This document shows positions 1 to 10,588 of a stretch of 30,395 nucleotides of DNA, piece by piece. Position numbers and translations under genes: made by a program. Numbering within the stretch: position 1 is the stretch's first letter; every line of letters starts with the position of its first letter. The notes under the pieces are model-generated. The model was not told the origin of the DNA, did not search any database, and saw nothing but the letters and a program-made list of their open reading frames with translations. The stretch is from Chara braunii (Eukaryota; Streptophyta; Charophyceae; Charales; Characeae): the NCBI GenBank assembly GCA_003427395.1, contig BFEA01001014.1:198623-229017 (forward strand). The letters run 5' to 3'.

Positions 1-735
1 CCCCCCCCCCCCGTGTTTTATTCGAACATGGTAATTGGTGAAGCTGGTAGGCAGCTGATTTCGAGCAGAGGGAGCTGTTGCTGTGTCTTTTTTTTTACCA
101 GGTAGCTGTGGGTCTATAACTGTTAATAGGACCTGGCCAGCATAGGCTGCTTCCCAGGGAAAAGACAGAGTAACCACAACCGGTGCGAAGATTACACGGA
201 AACCGCAAAACGAACCAAATGTGGCCGACGACACGTCGACAACAGCGCTGCTGAAAGCTTTGGGATGAGGTCTGAGAATTCTCAGAACTCATGTTCTCAG
301 TATAAATAGATGGCCTTTCTGAAAAAATCAGAAAACGAACTTCCGCAAACTGTTCACCCCGGGAACGGCCGACGCCCGAAACAGGCAACTCGGCCCAAAC
401 GGCGTCCGAATAACACCAAATTTTGTGGAGGTCTTTCCTGTCATGCAGTGAGAGGGCCTACCAAACTTTGGGTAATTCTGATGTCGTTTGGGGCAGGAAA
501 CGCAGGGCTGAGTACCCCGAATTTTCGCCCCGGCGGAAGAAACAGCGAAAGTGGTAAGTTACCACAACCGGCAAATCTGCAGATTCTGCGACTTCCCAGC
601 CAGTTGTACCTGCTGTAGAACTGTGTTTTTCTGCATAGTAGCTGCAGATTGAGTGCTGAGGGACTTCGTTTTGTCTCCGGGACTAAGGGTTAAGGTTGCA
701 ACGGCACTTGGGTAAGGGGGCGACACGGAGCCAAG
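1..735. other. No gene recognised; window edge starting in poly-C
   Basis: The first 12 bases are a C homopolymer, which suggests a contig edge. The rest shows only short overlapping open frames with no recognisable protein. A perfect 14-base palindrome (CTGAGAATTCTCAG) lies at 272-285, and a 7-bp inverted repeat with a one-base centre (GTGGTAA/TTACCAC) at about 551-565. I see no promoter, RNA gene or transposon end that I could defend. Confidence 0.4.
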
Positions 736-1615
736 ACCACCTTGCACCTTCCATCCTCCACCATCTTCAACGCCACCTCCCTCACTCCATCCACCATAGC
801 CATCTACCCCGCCGGGATGTCCAAAGGACAACCCAAAACACCTCCCACCTCCTTCCTCCTCCGTCATCCTCGCCCGTCCACCATAGCCAACTACCTCCCA
901 CCTTCCTCCTCCTTTGTCACCCTCACTCGTCCACTATATCCAACCACCTCCCACCTTCTTCCTCCTCCATCACCCACACCCATCGACCATAGCCAACCAC
1001 CTTGCACCTTCTTCCTCCTCCATCACCCGCACCCGTCCACCATAGCCAACCACGTTCCACCTCCTTCCTCCTCCATCACCCACACCCATCCACCATAGCC
1101 AACCACCTTGCACCTTCTTCCTCCTTCATCACCCACACTCGTCCACCATAGCCAACCACCTTGCACCGCCTTCCTCCTCCATCACCCACACCCATCCACC
1201 ATAGCCAACCACCTAGCACCTCCTTCCTCCTCCGTCACCCGCACCCATCCACCATAGCCAAACACCTTGCACTTTCTTCCTCCTTCATCACCCACACTCG
1301 TCCACCATAGCCAACCACCTTGCACCTTCCCCCTCCTCCATCACCCACACTCATCCACCATAGCCAACCACCTTGCACCTTCCCCCTCCTCCATCACCCA
1401 CACCTGTCCACCATAGCCAACCGCTTTGCACCTTCTTCCTCCTCCATCACCCACACCCATCCACCATAGCCAACCACCTTGCACCTTCTTCCTCCTCCAT
1501 CACCCACACCCGTCCACCATAGCCAACCACTTTGCACCTTCTTCCTCCTCCATCGCCCACACCCATCCACCATAGCCAACCACCTTGCACCTTCCTCCTT
1601 CACCATCACCCTAGC
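736..1615 (+). repeat. 53-bp minisatellite array, about 15 copies
   Basis: A tandem repeat whose unit begins CCACCATAGCCAACCACCTT and continues with GCACC-TTCTTCC-TCCTCCATCACCCACACC. Successive unit starts at 1461, 1514 and 1567 are exactly 53 bases apart, and the same spacing runs back to about 1036. Units before that are more degenerate. Because 53 is not a multiple of three, the long frames seen on both strands rotate through different peptides and are not evidence of a gene. A single unit in the opposite orientation lies at about 10395-10453. Confidence 0.95.
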
Positions 1616-1710
1616 TCACCCAAGGGTCGTAGGGGATTCCAAGGGGGCACAAGGGACCTTACGTAGGCCGGTAGGGTTGAGTAGAGGGATGAGGTCGATT
1701 AGGATAGGAG

Positions 1711-1712
1711 AG

Positions 1713-1769
<57 letters not shown>

Positions 1770-1813
1770 CTCCTTCTCTTTCTTCCTCCCGCTCTCCTTC
1801 CCCTTCCCCCTTT
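1711..1813 (+). repeat. CT microsatellite and homopyrimidine tract
   Basis: A nearly pure (CT)n run at about 1713-1766, followed by a C/T-rich tail to about 1813 with few purines. It is simple sequence. Apparent Ser/Leu-rich or Arg/Glu-rich frames across it are translations of the dinucleotide repeat. Confidence 0.95.
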
Positions 1814-4566
1814 GACCTTCCCTTGGTACATGACTAACCTTTCCCCTCACCCGTTACATTGCCAGGGAACGCACAAGCAAAGAAGTTGGTCCTCACTTGG
1901 TGGAAAGAGAGGGCAAGGAGAGGGCTGCCAGTCCCTTGTGGCACCAAGAGGGAAAGGAACGGGACTCTTGTGGGAACTTGAAAAGGCGGGATCTTTGGTC
2001 AAAGCGGGAAGGAGCGAAGGCTCGTGACAAGGTCAGTTTCACTCAACCATTGTCCCCGACTACATGATTAAGGAAGAGGCCTGACTTGCTTGAAGGAAGG
2101 AAAAGAGAACTAAGGGGGTCATCGGAAGAGAAATATAACTTAGGCTTGCGAGATGGGCAATGTGTTGACCCCAATGGGGATTGTACGTGGTCTTTGCTTG
2201 TGTGGTCTTGCGCAGGTGAGTAACTTAGGATGGATTGAACGAGACTGGACCCGCGGAAAGCGGGCGGGAATGGGAAAACCGACAAGGGCCTATCGTAAAC
2301 TATGGATGCGGGTGGGACTTCATTCTCGTATGCTCGGGAAAAGAGACATGGCTTGTGTGATGGATGCGTATCTTGATTTTTTGTATGCAATATGGGGGTC
2401 CGAAAAGACTAGGGCGGCAATGGATATGCGAGTGGGATGATTGTCAAGCAAAAAAAAAAAAAAATAGGGGCTAGGGGCATGGACGTCGCGACCGCACCCC
2501 GATGATGCCATAGAGATCGCTGCGCTTAGTGAAAAGGTGTGTGGCCCAATGGATGACGCTTGGCCTACACACGAAAGAAGATGAATTATCAATGAACTCC
2601 CTGGACTGCTTGCGTACTGGAAGGAGCGATTGCCTGGTCACATTCGAATGAATCGAGAAAACGTCACGAGTGATCAAAGAGCTACCATCTTACGCGAGAG
2701 CGGAGCTACATCCCCCAATGTAAAGCCCTCTCGCAAATGGCCCATCCCCATCCATCTTATAGAAGTAGGTGGGGGTGCCCCTAGGACGAACGACCCACGC
2801 CCTGAGCATGAGCGTGGGCGGGTCGAGCCAAATGGGACCCGCAGTGGGGTCGACTTAGGCTCGAAAGTCCTTCAGGGTACGGCCGCTAAAAAAATGGTGG
2901 AGGTGACGGGTATTGGGTTAATATGAGCCTTACGATCTCGAGGGGGGCGCCCGACGCATGACCGTGTACATAACCGAAGACAACGGAACGAGATATTGAG
3001 TATGCTCTATTCCTGACTGGGCGCATGCTAAGGCCAGGCCTGGAGGTATAACATGCATGTTGCACACATGATTAGCCATCTCCCTTGGGAGGTGACTCTA
3101 GTCCTCCTTCTCTTGGGCTGAAGTTCGTCAGACCAGGGAAGCCTTGGGCAAGCCGCAGGTCGGGATTCCGGGCTAGTCCGGGTTTCGATGAAAATCCCGC
3201 GGCGGAGCGATCCGACCGACATGGGTGTTCTCTCTCCTCTTCTTCGGAGCCCAGCGGACTCCTTGCACCACACTTGAAATGTTTGAAGGAACCTCATATG
3301 AACAAAACGGGTAATCGAGAAGGAACAATCCTACCCTATGAACGGACAGACAAAGGAGGACAAGGGAATGAAGGGAGTTGCTAGACTCCAAAGAAAACTA
3401 GCTCGCCTTTGAAGATGCTCACGAAAATGAACTGGACACTGTGTATGGAAATTAGGGGTGAGTGGCACACACGGTCCTGAGAGAAAAGTTGTGAGATATG
3501 GGTAGGAAGCGCTGGATGCACCAAGGGAAAGACACTTGTATTATGTGTGTCTCACTTGGGACTTGTGATTGCTTGAAAGGGGAATTGAGTGTCCTGCCAT
3601 TTCGAAAGGAAAGGATGGGTCTGCACCGATGGGTGCGGGTTGCAAAACGTCGCTCTCCTTTTGTAGGCTGCCGTATGTTCGTGTGCGGAGGTCAGGCCAG
3701 CGAGCTGTCGGACGGGAGTTTGTCATGTTGGGTGCTTAGTAACATTTTTTTTCAAGCGGTGACGGGTTTCGGCTCGATGATCTGCCGGGCGGGGTGTGAG
3801 ACGTTTCCTCAGGCGGGGCTCAACCTGTTAACTGGCGGATGGAGTACCACTGCATACGGACAAAGACGGAGCCTCGGAGATGATTAGTAGCTTCTCGTAG
3901 CATGGTTTGGGAAAGGTTGATTCTTATCGGACCGATGGATGTGAATGCCCGGACGACCGATTTATGTCCCCACCGAGTACACGGGGTGATTCCCTGTGCC
4001 AACGGGGGTGTACAAGAGCGGCAAGACGGGATGAGGTATTCAAGGCAAGAAGGTGAGGGCGACCCCCCACTGGAGTCTGGGTACCGCGCTCGCGACAGTT
4101 GAGCTGTGCTTAAGGTACGGGATAAAACTTTGCCGATAGTAACAGTGGAGAGACCACTTTTGGGGAAAAAAGGTCGGTGAGGAGATGACCGGCTTGTGTG
4201 CAAAGTTTGCCTGATTTTCTCCTTTCGTGTCCCCCTCTGTAAAGTTTGCTTGAAGATGTTGGGATGGGACTAAGCTTTCTAAGTCTATTCTTGCCCCTAC
4301 CTAAGTCCGCACGAGTGAGAGAAAATGAGGATAAGCTTGGATAGGAGTCGGAAGGAATGGAACCAAAGAGGAAAGAATATCGGCCGCTGGTGATTAATTA
4401 GGGGTACGATGGGGACAATGGTGCTCGGGAAAAAGGGGTGGGGAAAATTAGGGAGACCCGGATGAGGGGTCTGAAAACTATTCTCATTTAGCAAGGGAGA
4501 CAGTTTGACCAAGAGGGGCTATGTGGTGCTCTCTTATGAAAGCAGGACCGGAGCCGGGAGAACGAG
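1814..4566. other. Unexplained 2.75-kb stretch upstream of the plus-strand retroelement genes
   Basis: No open frame here resembles a known family, and none is clearly longer than chance (the longest is about 129 codons, at 3498-3887). A run of 15 A lies at 2450-2464. By position the stretch could contain the 5' LTR and untranslated leader of the plus-strand retroelement whose first gene starts at 4567. I could not find a convincing TG...CA LTR, a primer-binding site or a TATA box to confirm that. It may equally contain other decayed repeats. Confidence 0.3.
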
Positions 4567-5370
4567 ATGGCGCAGTGGTTCTCGTCTCCTGTCTATTCTA
4601 GTGGTCCAGAGATGCCGATAGACGTAAAGGATGGGGTATCTGTCGTCCTCCCGGAAGAAGGAACGTAGACAGACCTGGAGCCAGCCTATCAAACTGTGAT
4701 GCTGGACGAGAAGGACGCGTTCCTCTGGATAGAGACAATTTGGACTAAGGTCAGCCCGACGAGACTATCGCCAAGCTTAATGGATTTGGAATTCCGGGGG
4801 ACGGTGGAAGCCCGAGGATGGGTCGACCTATCCCAGGAGATGGAAAATGCAATGGTAATAGGATTAGTACTGGTCACGGCGCCGAACCAGTTGTTTAGAT
4901 AAGCCGAACGGGAAGTGATATGGGCGGCCTGCCAGTGTGCGGAGATGGAAATGGACAAGGTAGAGGTGCAAGTGGAACTCGGGGACAGGGGAAACATGAG
5001 ATGACCCCTTAGGACGATGAGGTGCATACTACCCCCGTTTCTGGTGGATGTGATCTTCGGAACCAGGGATAGGTTGGAGCAAATATGTCAGTCGATGACT
5101 CGCTTGAGGTTGTACCAGTGTGCTCGACAGGACTTCTTTAGGCTGTCAGTAGAAATGGGGCCGTTTGGAGGGAACTGGGCAGAGGAACTAGCAGAAGTAT
5201 TAAACCTCCTCAGCGAGGACGATGTCTTTGTACCAAGTTCAGTGCACTGGCGGATAATCTATCGAAATGTGGTCGTAGGGGAGACGTTCCTAGAAGGGCT
5301 GAAAGAGTTGTTCTTTGAAGGGGAGGAGGATTACAGTGATGATGAGGACGAGGACGAGATGGAAGATTGA
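4567..5370 (+). pseudogene. Paralogue A of a four-member retroelement-associated family, function unknown
   Basis: I do not recognise the protein. The frame runs in one phase from ATG 4567 to the stop at 5370 (268 codons) with three internal stops: TAG 4666-4668, TAA 4900-4902 and TGA 5002-5004. It aligns along its length with B, C and D: an early LP motif (VSVVLPEEG), then FLWIETIW, then PPFLVDVIFG near residue 160, then the hallmark MGPFGGNWAEEL. The end is a strongly acidic tail (SDDEDEDEMED) not seen in the others. The TAA replaces a Gln and the TGA probably an Arg, judged by the paralogues. It is the first of four tandem genes and lies 62 bases before B. No signal peptide or membrane segment is evident. 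Confidence 0.6.
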
Positions 5371-5432
5371 GACTTCTGAAAGAGGGGACTTACCCAGGGA
5401 ATGGGCTGTCGACTATGTGCAGGTAGGGAACG

Positions 5433-6187
5433 ATGGCCCGGGAACTCCAGCTGTGGGACTGCATGTTCAAAGGATGGGAACCAAGGCGAATTAGAAGGGG
5501 AGTAGAAATTCCCTTGCCGGCGGAATGTGAGTGGAGAGGAGCGACGTGTGACTGGGTCGGGCTTGAGATCGCACCAGAACTATCATATCTTTGGATAGAA
5601 CGCATCTGGGACCCCATTAGGGAGGAAGATGGATGGGAAGATATCGCAGAAGGAAAGGTGGAATCGGTTGGGACGGTCATCTTGTCAGAACAAGGGTGAC
5701 ATCTGTTCTGCACCACGCTAGCGGCGGGACAAAATCCGATGTGGCTTCTGGAGGGAGCGGAGACAAGGACTCGGAAGGCGGTTGAGAGATTTGCCAATAG
5801 GGGATGGGATGAGGTCCATAGTAGAGTCGTAATGGGGGGATGGAAAGAATTTACGTCTCCCTGCTTGCGGAAGAGGATCTGGGTCCCCGAGTTCACAGTG
5901 GACTGGTTTGGGGGTTTTTACCATGTTGCGGAAGTGGCCGACACTATGGAACGGATACACATAGACTACACCTGGTTGTCAGAGGAGTTTACAAAACGTC
6001 ACTGAAGTACGGGCCTTTTCACGGCGATAGAGCCTGGGAAGTCCTCATCATTTTGAATATGGACGGTTACGATCAATTAGAGGTAGCTCCGGAAATTAGG
6101 GAGGCTATAATCCGCCGGGAGGTAGCGGCGACACCTTGTTATGTAGATGATGTGTTTAAGCTGTTCGAGGTACTGTGGTTCGAATAA
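5433..6187 (+). pseudogene. Paralogue B of the four-member retroelement-associated family, function unknown
   Basis: The frame starts MARELQLWD at 5433; C begins similarly with MARR. It contains GVEIPLPAECEW, then DWVGLEIAPELSYLWIERIW, a TGA at 5697-5699, then WKEFTSPCL and WVPEFTVDWFGG. After a frameshift at about 6000 come YGPFHGDRAWEVLIIL and the end YVDDVFKLFEVLWFE. The TGA falls where D' has Trp (LGWYML), so it is a Trp-to-stop change; D has the same change at the same place. Total span is about 251 codons, close to A, C and D. The GPFxGxxAWE signature and the terminal YVDDxxxLFE segment are the best family markers. Function is unknown. The gene is broken by one stop and one frameshift. 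Confidence 0.6.
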
Positions 6188-6310
6188 AGAACAGGGAAAA
6201 GCCGCGGATCAGGCAAGTGTGGAATGCTATTGAGATAAGGGAGTGGGATGTCTGGCCATTGTAGGGTTCATTGCAAATTGCGGAGTAAGGGGAGCAAGGA
6301 CAGGCGTGCA

Positions 6311-7084
6311 ATGGCACGAAGAAGGACGTTCCTTGAGGACCGTCCTCTTGGCATTGAGCCGCCAAGGGATGTGGCTGGTGGGATAGAAATTAGTCTGCCT
6401 GTCGCGAGCGAGGGATGACACCCGCTGGTGGACTGGGTTGGGGTTGAGCTCATGGAAAACACGGTTTACTTAGTGACGAGAATTGAGTGGTGAGCGGATG
6501 AAAACAGGGAATGGAACCCAGACCCGCGGGGGCATGTGCGTGCGGAGGGTCGGTTGTATATGTCTGAGGACGGGTGGCGAGCGTTCGGAGTCTTGTTGGC
6601 ATCAGGGGAGGATCCGTTAATTATGTTCGACGGAGCGTGGCAACTAGTGTGGCAGGCGGGGTTCGATTTCGAAGACCCTGAACTTGATGACGTGACGGCT
6701 AACCTTAGAGTAGTCATGGTCGGAAGCTTCGAGCTGCCTCGTGAAAACGTTCGGATGAGGTTGCCGCCCTTTTTGCTTGAAAGGTTAGGCGGGGTGGAGC
6801 TTGTCAGGAGGGTTGTGGCCGACCTCGCCAACCTGACATTTGAGGACGCGATGGTTCACCGAGAATATAACCGGGCCTTCATAGAAATGGGGCCGTTCAT
6901 CGGAGAGCAGAGGTATGAAGTATTGCAAATTTTGCGCGCCATATTTACCGTCAGGCCAAGGGCTCCGGTCGTTAGCGACAGGGTTCTATGGGGCGTTGTT
7001 CGATGAGAGATAAACCGGGGAATGACTTACGTAGATGACCTGTACCGCTTGTATGAGCCAATGGAAGTAGAGACAGGCCGGTAG
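6311..7084 (+). pseudogene. Paralogue C of the four-member retroelement-associated family, function unknown
   Basis: One phase from ATG 6311 to TAG 7082-7084 (258 codons) with internal TGA codons at 6416-6418, 6491-6493 and 7004-7006. Visible family segments are GGIEISLP, DWVGVELMENTVYLVTRIEW, MVGSFELPRENVRMRLPPFL, MGPFIGEQRYEVLQIL and YVDDLYRLYEPME. The 3' two-thirds is closely similar to C' on the minus strand (25794-26195), which reads through the position of the third stop as Gln. C is 123 bases downstream of B and 124 bases upstream of D. Nothing in the sequence points to a catalytic activity. It is predicted soluble and mostly helical in the GPF region, by eye only. Confidence 0.65.
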
Positions 7085-7208
7085 AAGAGGCAAGAAAAAA
7101 AAGGAGGAATAAAAGAGGGGGAAGGATATCGAAATTAAGGACCGGGGAGTTGTCCGGGTAAGGCTGAAGAATGGATGAAAATGAGCAGACTCGCTTGCTG
7201 TTTAAACT

Positions 7209-8005
7209 GTGCAGGGGACCACTAATCAACAAATGGCGATGAGACGCGCACGGATGTCGCGACGACCCACGCACCCTTGGCCACCCATGGAAAGTGGAGG
7301 CGGATGGGAGGTATCGCTCCCGGCAAGCAACATGGTCCGAGGAATTGACACCGAATGGAGAGTCGTGACCTTGGGAAGGGACCAGGTGTTCATGATGGTA
7401 GAATGCCTGTGGAACGGGATGAGGTTCGATAGGGGACCAGGGGACGACCTATATACCGATCTGAGGGTGACTGGAACCGTATACCTACCAGAGTTTGGAT
7501 GACACATGTTAGGGATGGAATTGGCACTAGGACATGGGCTGTTACCAATCTTCCAAAGGGCTACTAGGATAGTGGACCGGATAGGCCAGGAGGTGCAAGG
7601 AAGAAGGAACGTGGGGCTGAGAACCCGGGTGAAGGTAGGAGGATGGCGAGAGTTTAGGGCCCCGATGACGGGATTGCGGTGCCGAGTGCCTCGCTTCATG
7701 GTGGACTTGGTATTTGGCAGCCTCTCAAGGGCAAGAAGCCTGGTGGAGTCGACTTTGGTCTGGAACCACTACTTTCGTCCGCAGACGACAGGAATGTCTT
7801 ATGATGTGTCAGTTAGGCACGGGCCGTTTTGGGGAAACAAGGCCTGTGAACTACTTGAACTCATCGAAATCATGATATTCGGGTTACCGCGCATGACGTT
7901 TGAAGAATATGAACCAATAATTATCAGGGAAATAAAATTCTCGCAGGGGTGGCCGATCTGTTTGAAAAACTGGATGAGCGAGATAGACCTGAGGGACCGG
8001 CGTGA
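7209..8005 (+). pseudogene. Paralogue D of the four-member retroelement-associated family, function unknown
   Basis: The start is placed where D' has ATG-CAG-GGG; here the first codon is GTG, an apparent start loss, with in-frame ATGs at 7233 and 7239. Segments in order are GGGWEVSLPASNMV, FMMVECLWNGM, DDLYTDLRVTGTVYLPEFG, then TGA 7500-7502 where D' has Trp, then LRCRVPRFMVDLVFG and RHGPFWGNKACELLELI. A 13-base deletion relative to D' at about 7935 shifts the frame. The original frame resumes with ADLFEK and ends EGPA-stop at 8003-8005, and that stop is conserved in D'. D is the last cassette member, 441 bases before gag. Function is unknown. Confidence 0.65.
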
Positions 8006-8142
8006 GGAAAAAGTACCGGGGAAAAAGAAAAAGGTGGAAAACCGGAATGAGAAGCTAGCGGTCAGCAAGGGAGTAGTGGTCGGAGTTCCGCCCTACCTGA
8101 GGTTGTGGCAGGAAGGAACTGGGAAGATCACCCGCGCTGAGG

Positions 8143-8424
8143 ATGCCGAGGTGTTCGGGTGTCGGGGAGTCGGAAAAAGCTATCCTCGAAAGGAAAGTCG
8201 CTAGTTTCAGACACCGCCCTAAGGAACCGGGGCACGACAGTGACGAAACGCCAAGCCTCGGCAGCGAGCCTTCCGACAGAAGAAAGACAGAACGGCGCCC
8301 TGTAAGAAATCGTCAGGTGGGTCGTCCCGACAAAATAAGACAGCAAAACATGGAAATAAGTAAGAATAAGGGGATCTTTGGGCCCGTGACTAGGGAAGCT
8401 ATGAACAACCGGTCGTTTTCGTAA
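8143..8424 (+). CDS. Possible short conserved frame E between D and gag
   Basis: A 93-codon open frame beginning MPRCSGVGESEKAI. Its segment EKAILERKVASFRHRPK resembles the matching interval of the minus-strand copy, where KRAILDKEATGLKHRPK can be read at about 24630-24690. Downstream of that segment the two copies agree only after a frame change. The protein is basic and polar and no domain is recognised. Conservation between copies may only reflect common descent of a non-coding spacer, so coding status is doubtful. Confidence 0.25.
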   Translation: MPRCSGVGESEKAILERKVASFRHRPKEPGHDSDETPSLGSEPSDRRKTERRPVRNRQVGRPDKIRQQNMEISKNKGIFGPVTREAMNNRSFS

Positions 8425-8446
8425 AATAAATTATTATTTTTTTTCC

Positions 8447-10228
8447 ATGTGCAAGGTAGGTAAAGGGATGGCATCAGAAGAGGAGGCCGAAGGGTTGCAG
8501 AGCAAAGGGAGTCAGAGAACGGATAAAGGCGGGGAACGGAACGAAGGGTCCATAAGAGACCGAGAGTCGGCAAAGCCAGAAGGGACCAGAGAAGATGGGA
8601 AAAACCTTTCGACAGGGGAAAGTTCGGGGAGAGCCGGGGGTAGCAAGAGAGGACCCCAGGAAAATAAGGGAGGAAGGGACAACGGCAGGTCGAGTCCTCG
8701 GAACTCGGAGGGGACCACACCCAAGAAAACGAAGGTCTCGTACGCCCGCCGTAAGCTGGCAGAAATAGAAAAGCGAACTGCAGAATACAAGGCAAGGCTC
8801 ATTGAGGAAATGATGGCGGGGGATGAAAGGGACTCCCTGGGAGAAGGATCACGAGAGGAACGCAGGGTCAGCTAGGGTGAAGCCAGGCACGGAGGGAAGG
8901 ACAACAACCGTGGGGGAACACCCAACAAAAAAGAGAAAGATAAAGGGGACTCCTCGGCGGTGGAGGCAGAGAAAGCTACGACCCCGCCTGCTATGGACAA
9001 CGGGGCTAGCCGTCTGCCCGCCACACCGAAAGTAGCGAAGGAATGCGACGGACTCTGGAGTCTCAGAGAGAGGGTGCTAGGATGGTTTGATCCGGAGGGT
9101 ACACCAAAGGTTGGGGAAAAGCAGAGGGATAGTAAGGAAGGAGAAGGCACCAGTGCGGTCGGCGAAACGGGGAGCTCTAAAGGGGGCCTCAAGAGGATAG
9201 TACCCACCCTCACTCGGGCGCTGAACAAGAATCGGGGGTACCTTGCGGATGCCAAGAAGAAACTTACTTTCGATGGGGCAAACATTACGGAATTCCTAAT
9301 TGACTACGAGAACCTGGCAGCCCTGCTGAAATAGACTAAGGAAGAAAAGATGGACCACTTAGGGCAGCATGTGTCGCTAAGCTTAGGAAGGGACATTATG
9401 GCTATTGTCGCCACTAGTGGATCCTGGAAAGAGACCCGCAACGAGATTATGAGAAAGTATCTGAAGGCAGAGAAAATGGTAACAGAAACCGAGTTGGCGG
9501 CAGTCTAAAGGAAAAACTATGCGACTTATAACGACTTCATAAGGGCATTCACTTTAGTAGCACTACGAATTCCCGGGGTAACAGACGTATAATGAGTAAG
9601 TACTTCCTCAGGCAGTTCTCCGAGTTTGACAAGGATAAGATCTTGTCGGCCTACCAGCAAACTAGTAAGTTCGAGTACACAAGGGATGTGGATTTCAGCA
9701 CGGTAACAGACCTCGCAGAAAAGACAGTAGTGACCGAGACACTAACCCTGCTCAAGGAAGGAGAGGTTATAGACTTGACTGGGAAAACGGGAGACAAGGT
9801 CCAGAAGGGGATAGAGAGCCTGCATGAGCGGGTGCATGGGGTTAATAACAAGATAGAAAGAGTGGAAAATGCGCTATTAGTAATGCAGGCGCAGGTGTCC
9901 CGACCCGCCCTCTCGCCCCAAGAGGCCGTAGTTCCGGCGGCAGTAGCGAATCGAGGTTATGGCAGGAGGGACCCGGCCAATGAGCAATGCAAGTACTGTA
10001 CAATGGTCGGACACTTCGTACGGACCTGCCCGAGACTCAACCATAATATCATGAGGCAGAGGTGCGGCAGGTCACTCAAAGGGGAATTTTTCGGGCCTCA
10101 AGGAAAGCGCATAAACTGGAATTCGCCAGGAGGGATGCGATGTGTCGTCATCCTTCTAAACAACTTGGATATAGCGGTCGTAGAAGCAAAGTCGATAGTC
10201 GACATTGTCTAGGACCAACCCAGGGGAC
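8447..10228 (+). pseudogene. Ty3/gypsy gag, plus-strand copy, truncated after the zinc knuckle
   Basis: Gag packages element RNA in the cytoplasm. The frame starts MCKVGKGMASEEE at 8447 with a charged, low-complexity N-terminus. The gag core follows (FDGANITEFLIDYENLAALL, LGQHVSLSLGRDIM, YNDFIRAFTLVALRIPGV), then a CCHC zinc knuckle CKYCTMVGHFVRTC (CX2CX4HX4C) at about 9990-10031. It is broken by TAG 8873-8875, TAG 9332-9334, TAA 9506-9508, a one-base deletion at about 9587 and TAG 10210-10212. The minus-strand copy has Trp or Gln at most of these stops. Similarity to that copy ends at about 10228, so protease, reverse transcriptase and integrase are absent here. ATG 8447 corresponds to the minus-copy start at 24405. 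Confidence 0.85.
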
Positions 10229-10394
10229 GTTGTCGGCGCGAATACCCTTACAAGGGTATCCGCCCTGTTTTTTGCAAGTGACAGAAGATAAGGCTTGTTC
10301 AGAGTCTGAGTATACCGTACGAAGTTGCGGTCGTGTTTGGTTCGCGTTGACTGAATGGTTGACAGGAAGTGAAGTATGTGTGGGCGCGCAGTTT

Positions 10395-10453
10395 TGAGGG
10401 TTGGAGGTGGTCGGCTATGGTGGACGGGTGTGGGTGATGGAGGAGGAAGGAGG
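10395..10453 (-). repeat. Single inverted unit of the 53-bp minisatellite
   Basis: The sequence GGCTATGGTGGACGGGTGTG with its flanks is the reverse complement of one unit of the array at 736-1615. Only one unit is present, about 170 bases after the truncation point of the plus-strand gag. The 10229-10394 interval before it shows nothing recognisable. Confidence 0.85.
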
Positions 10454-10505
10454 GTTGGTGGTCCCCTTCCATGAATGTTTCGTTTCAGGTTTCCAAGAAG
10501 GAGGT

Positions 10506-10588
10506 AGGAGAGAAGAAGGAGAAGAGGAGGAGGAGGAAGAAGAAGAAGAAAAAGAAAAAGAAAAAGAAAAAAAAGAAGGAGGAGGAGG
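10506..10588 (+). repeat. Homopurine GAA/GGA tract
   Basis: About 83 bases of A and G only, moving from GGA-rich to AAAAAG-rich and back to GGA. It is simple sequence. Glu/Lys-rich or Phe/Ser-rich frames here have no meaning as proteins. Tracts like this can adopt triplex structures; that is general knowledge and was not tested here. Confidence 0.9.

Noticed and set aside
736-1615. CRISPR-like array
   Set aside because: The 53-bp units are contiguous without unique spacers, and the genome is eukaryotic. It is a minisatellite.
1479-2027. 182-codon plus-strand frame running out of the minisatellite
   Set aside because: It is built from minisatellite units and the CT microsatellite. The 53-base period changes the frame at every unit, so it is not a conserved protein.
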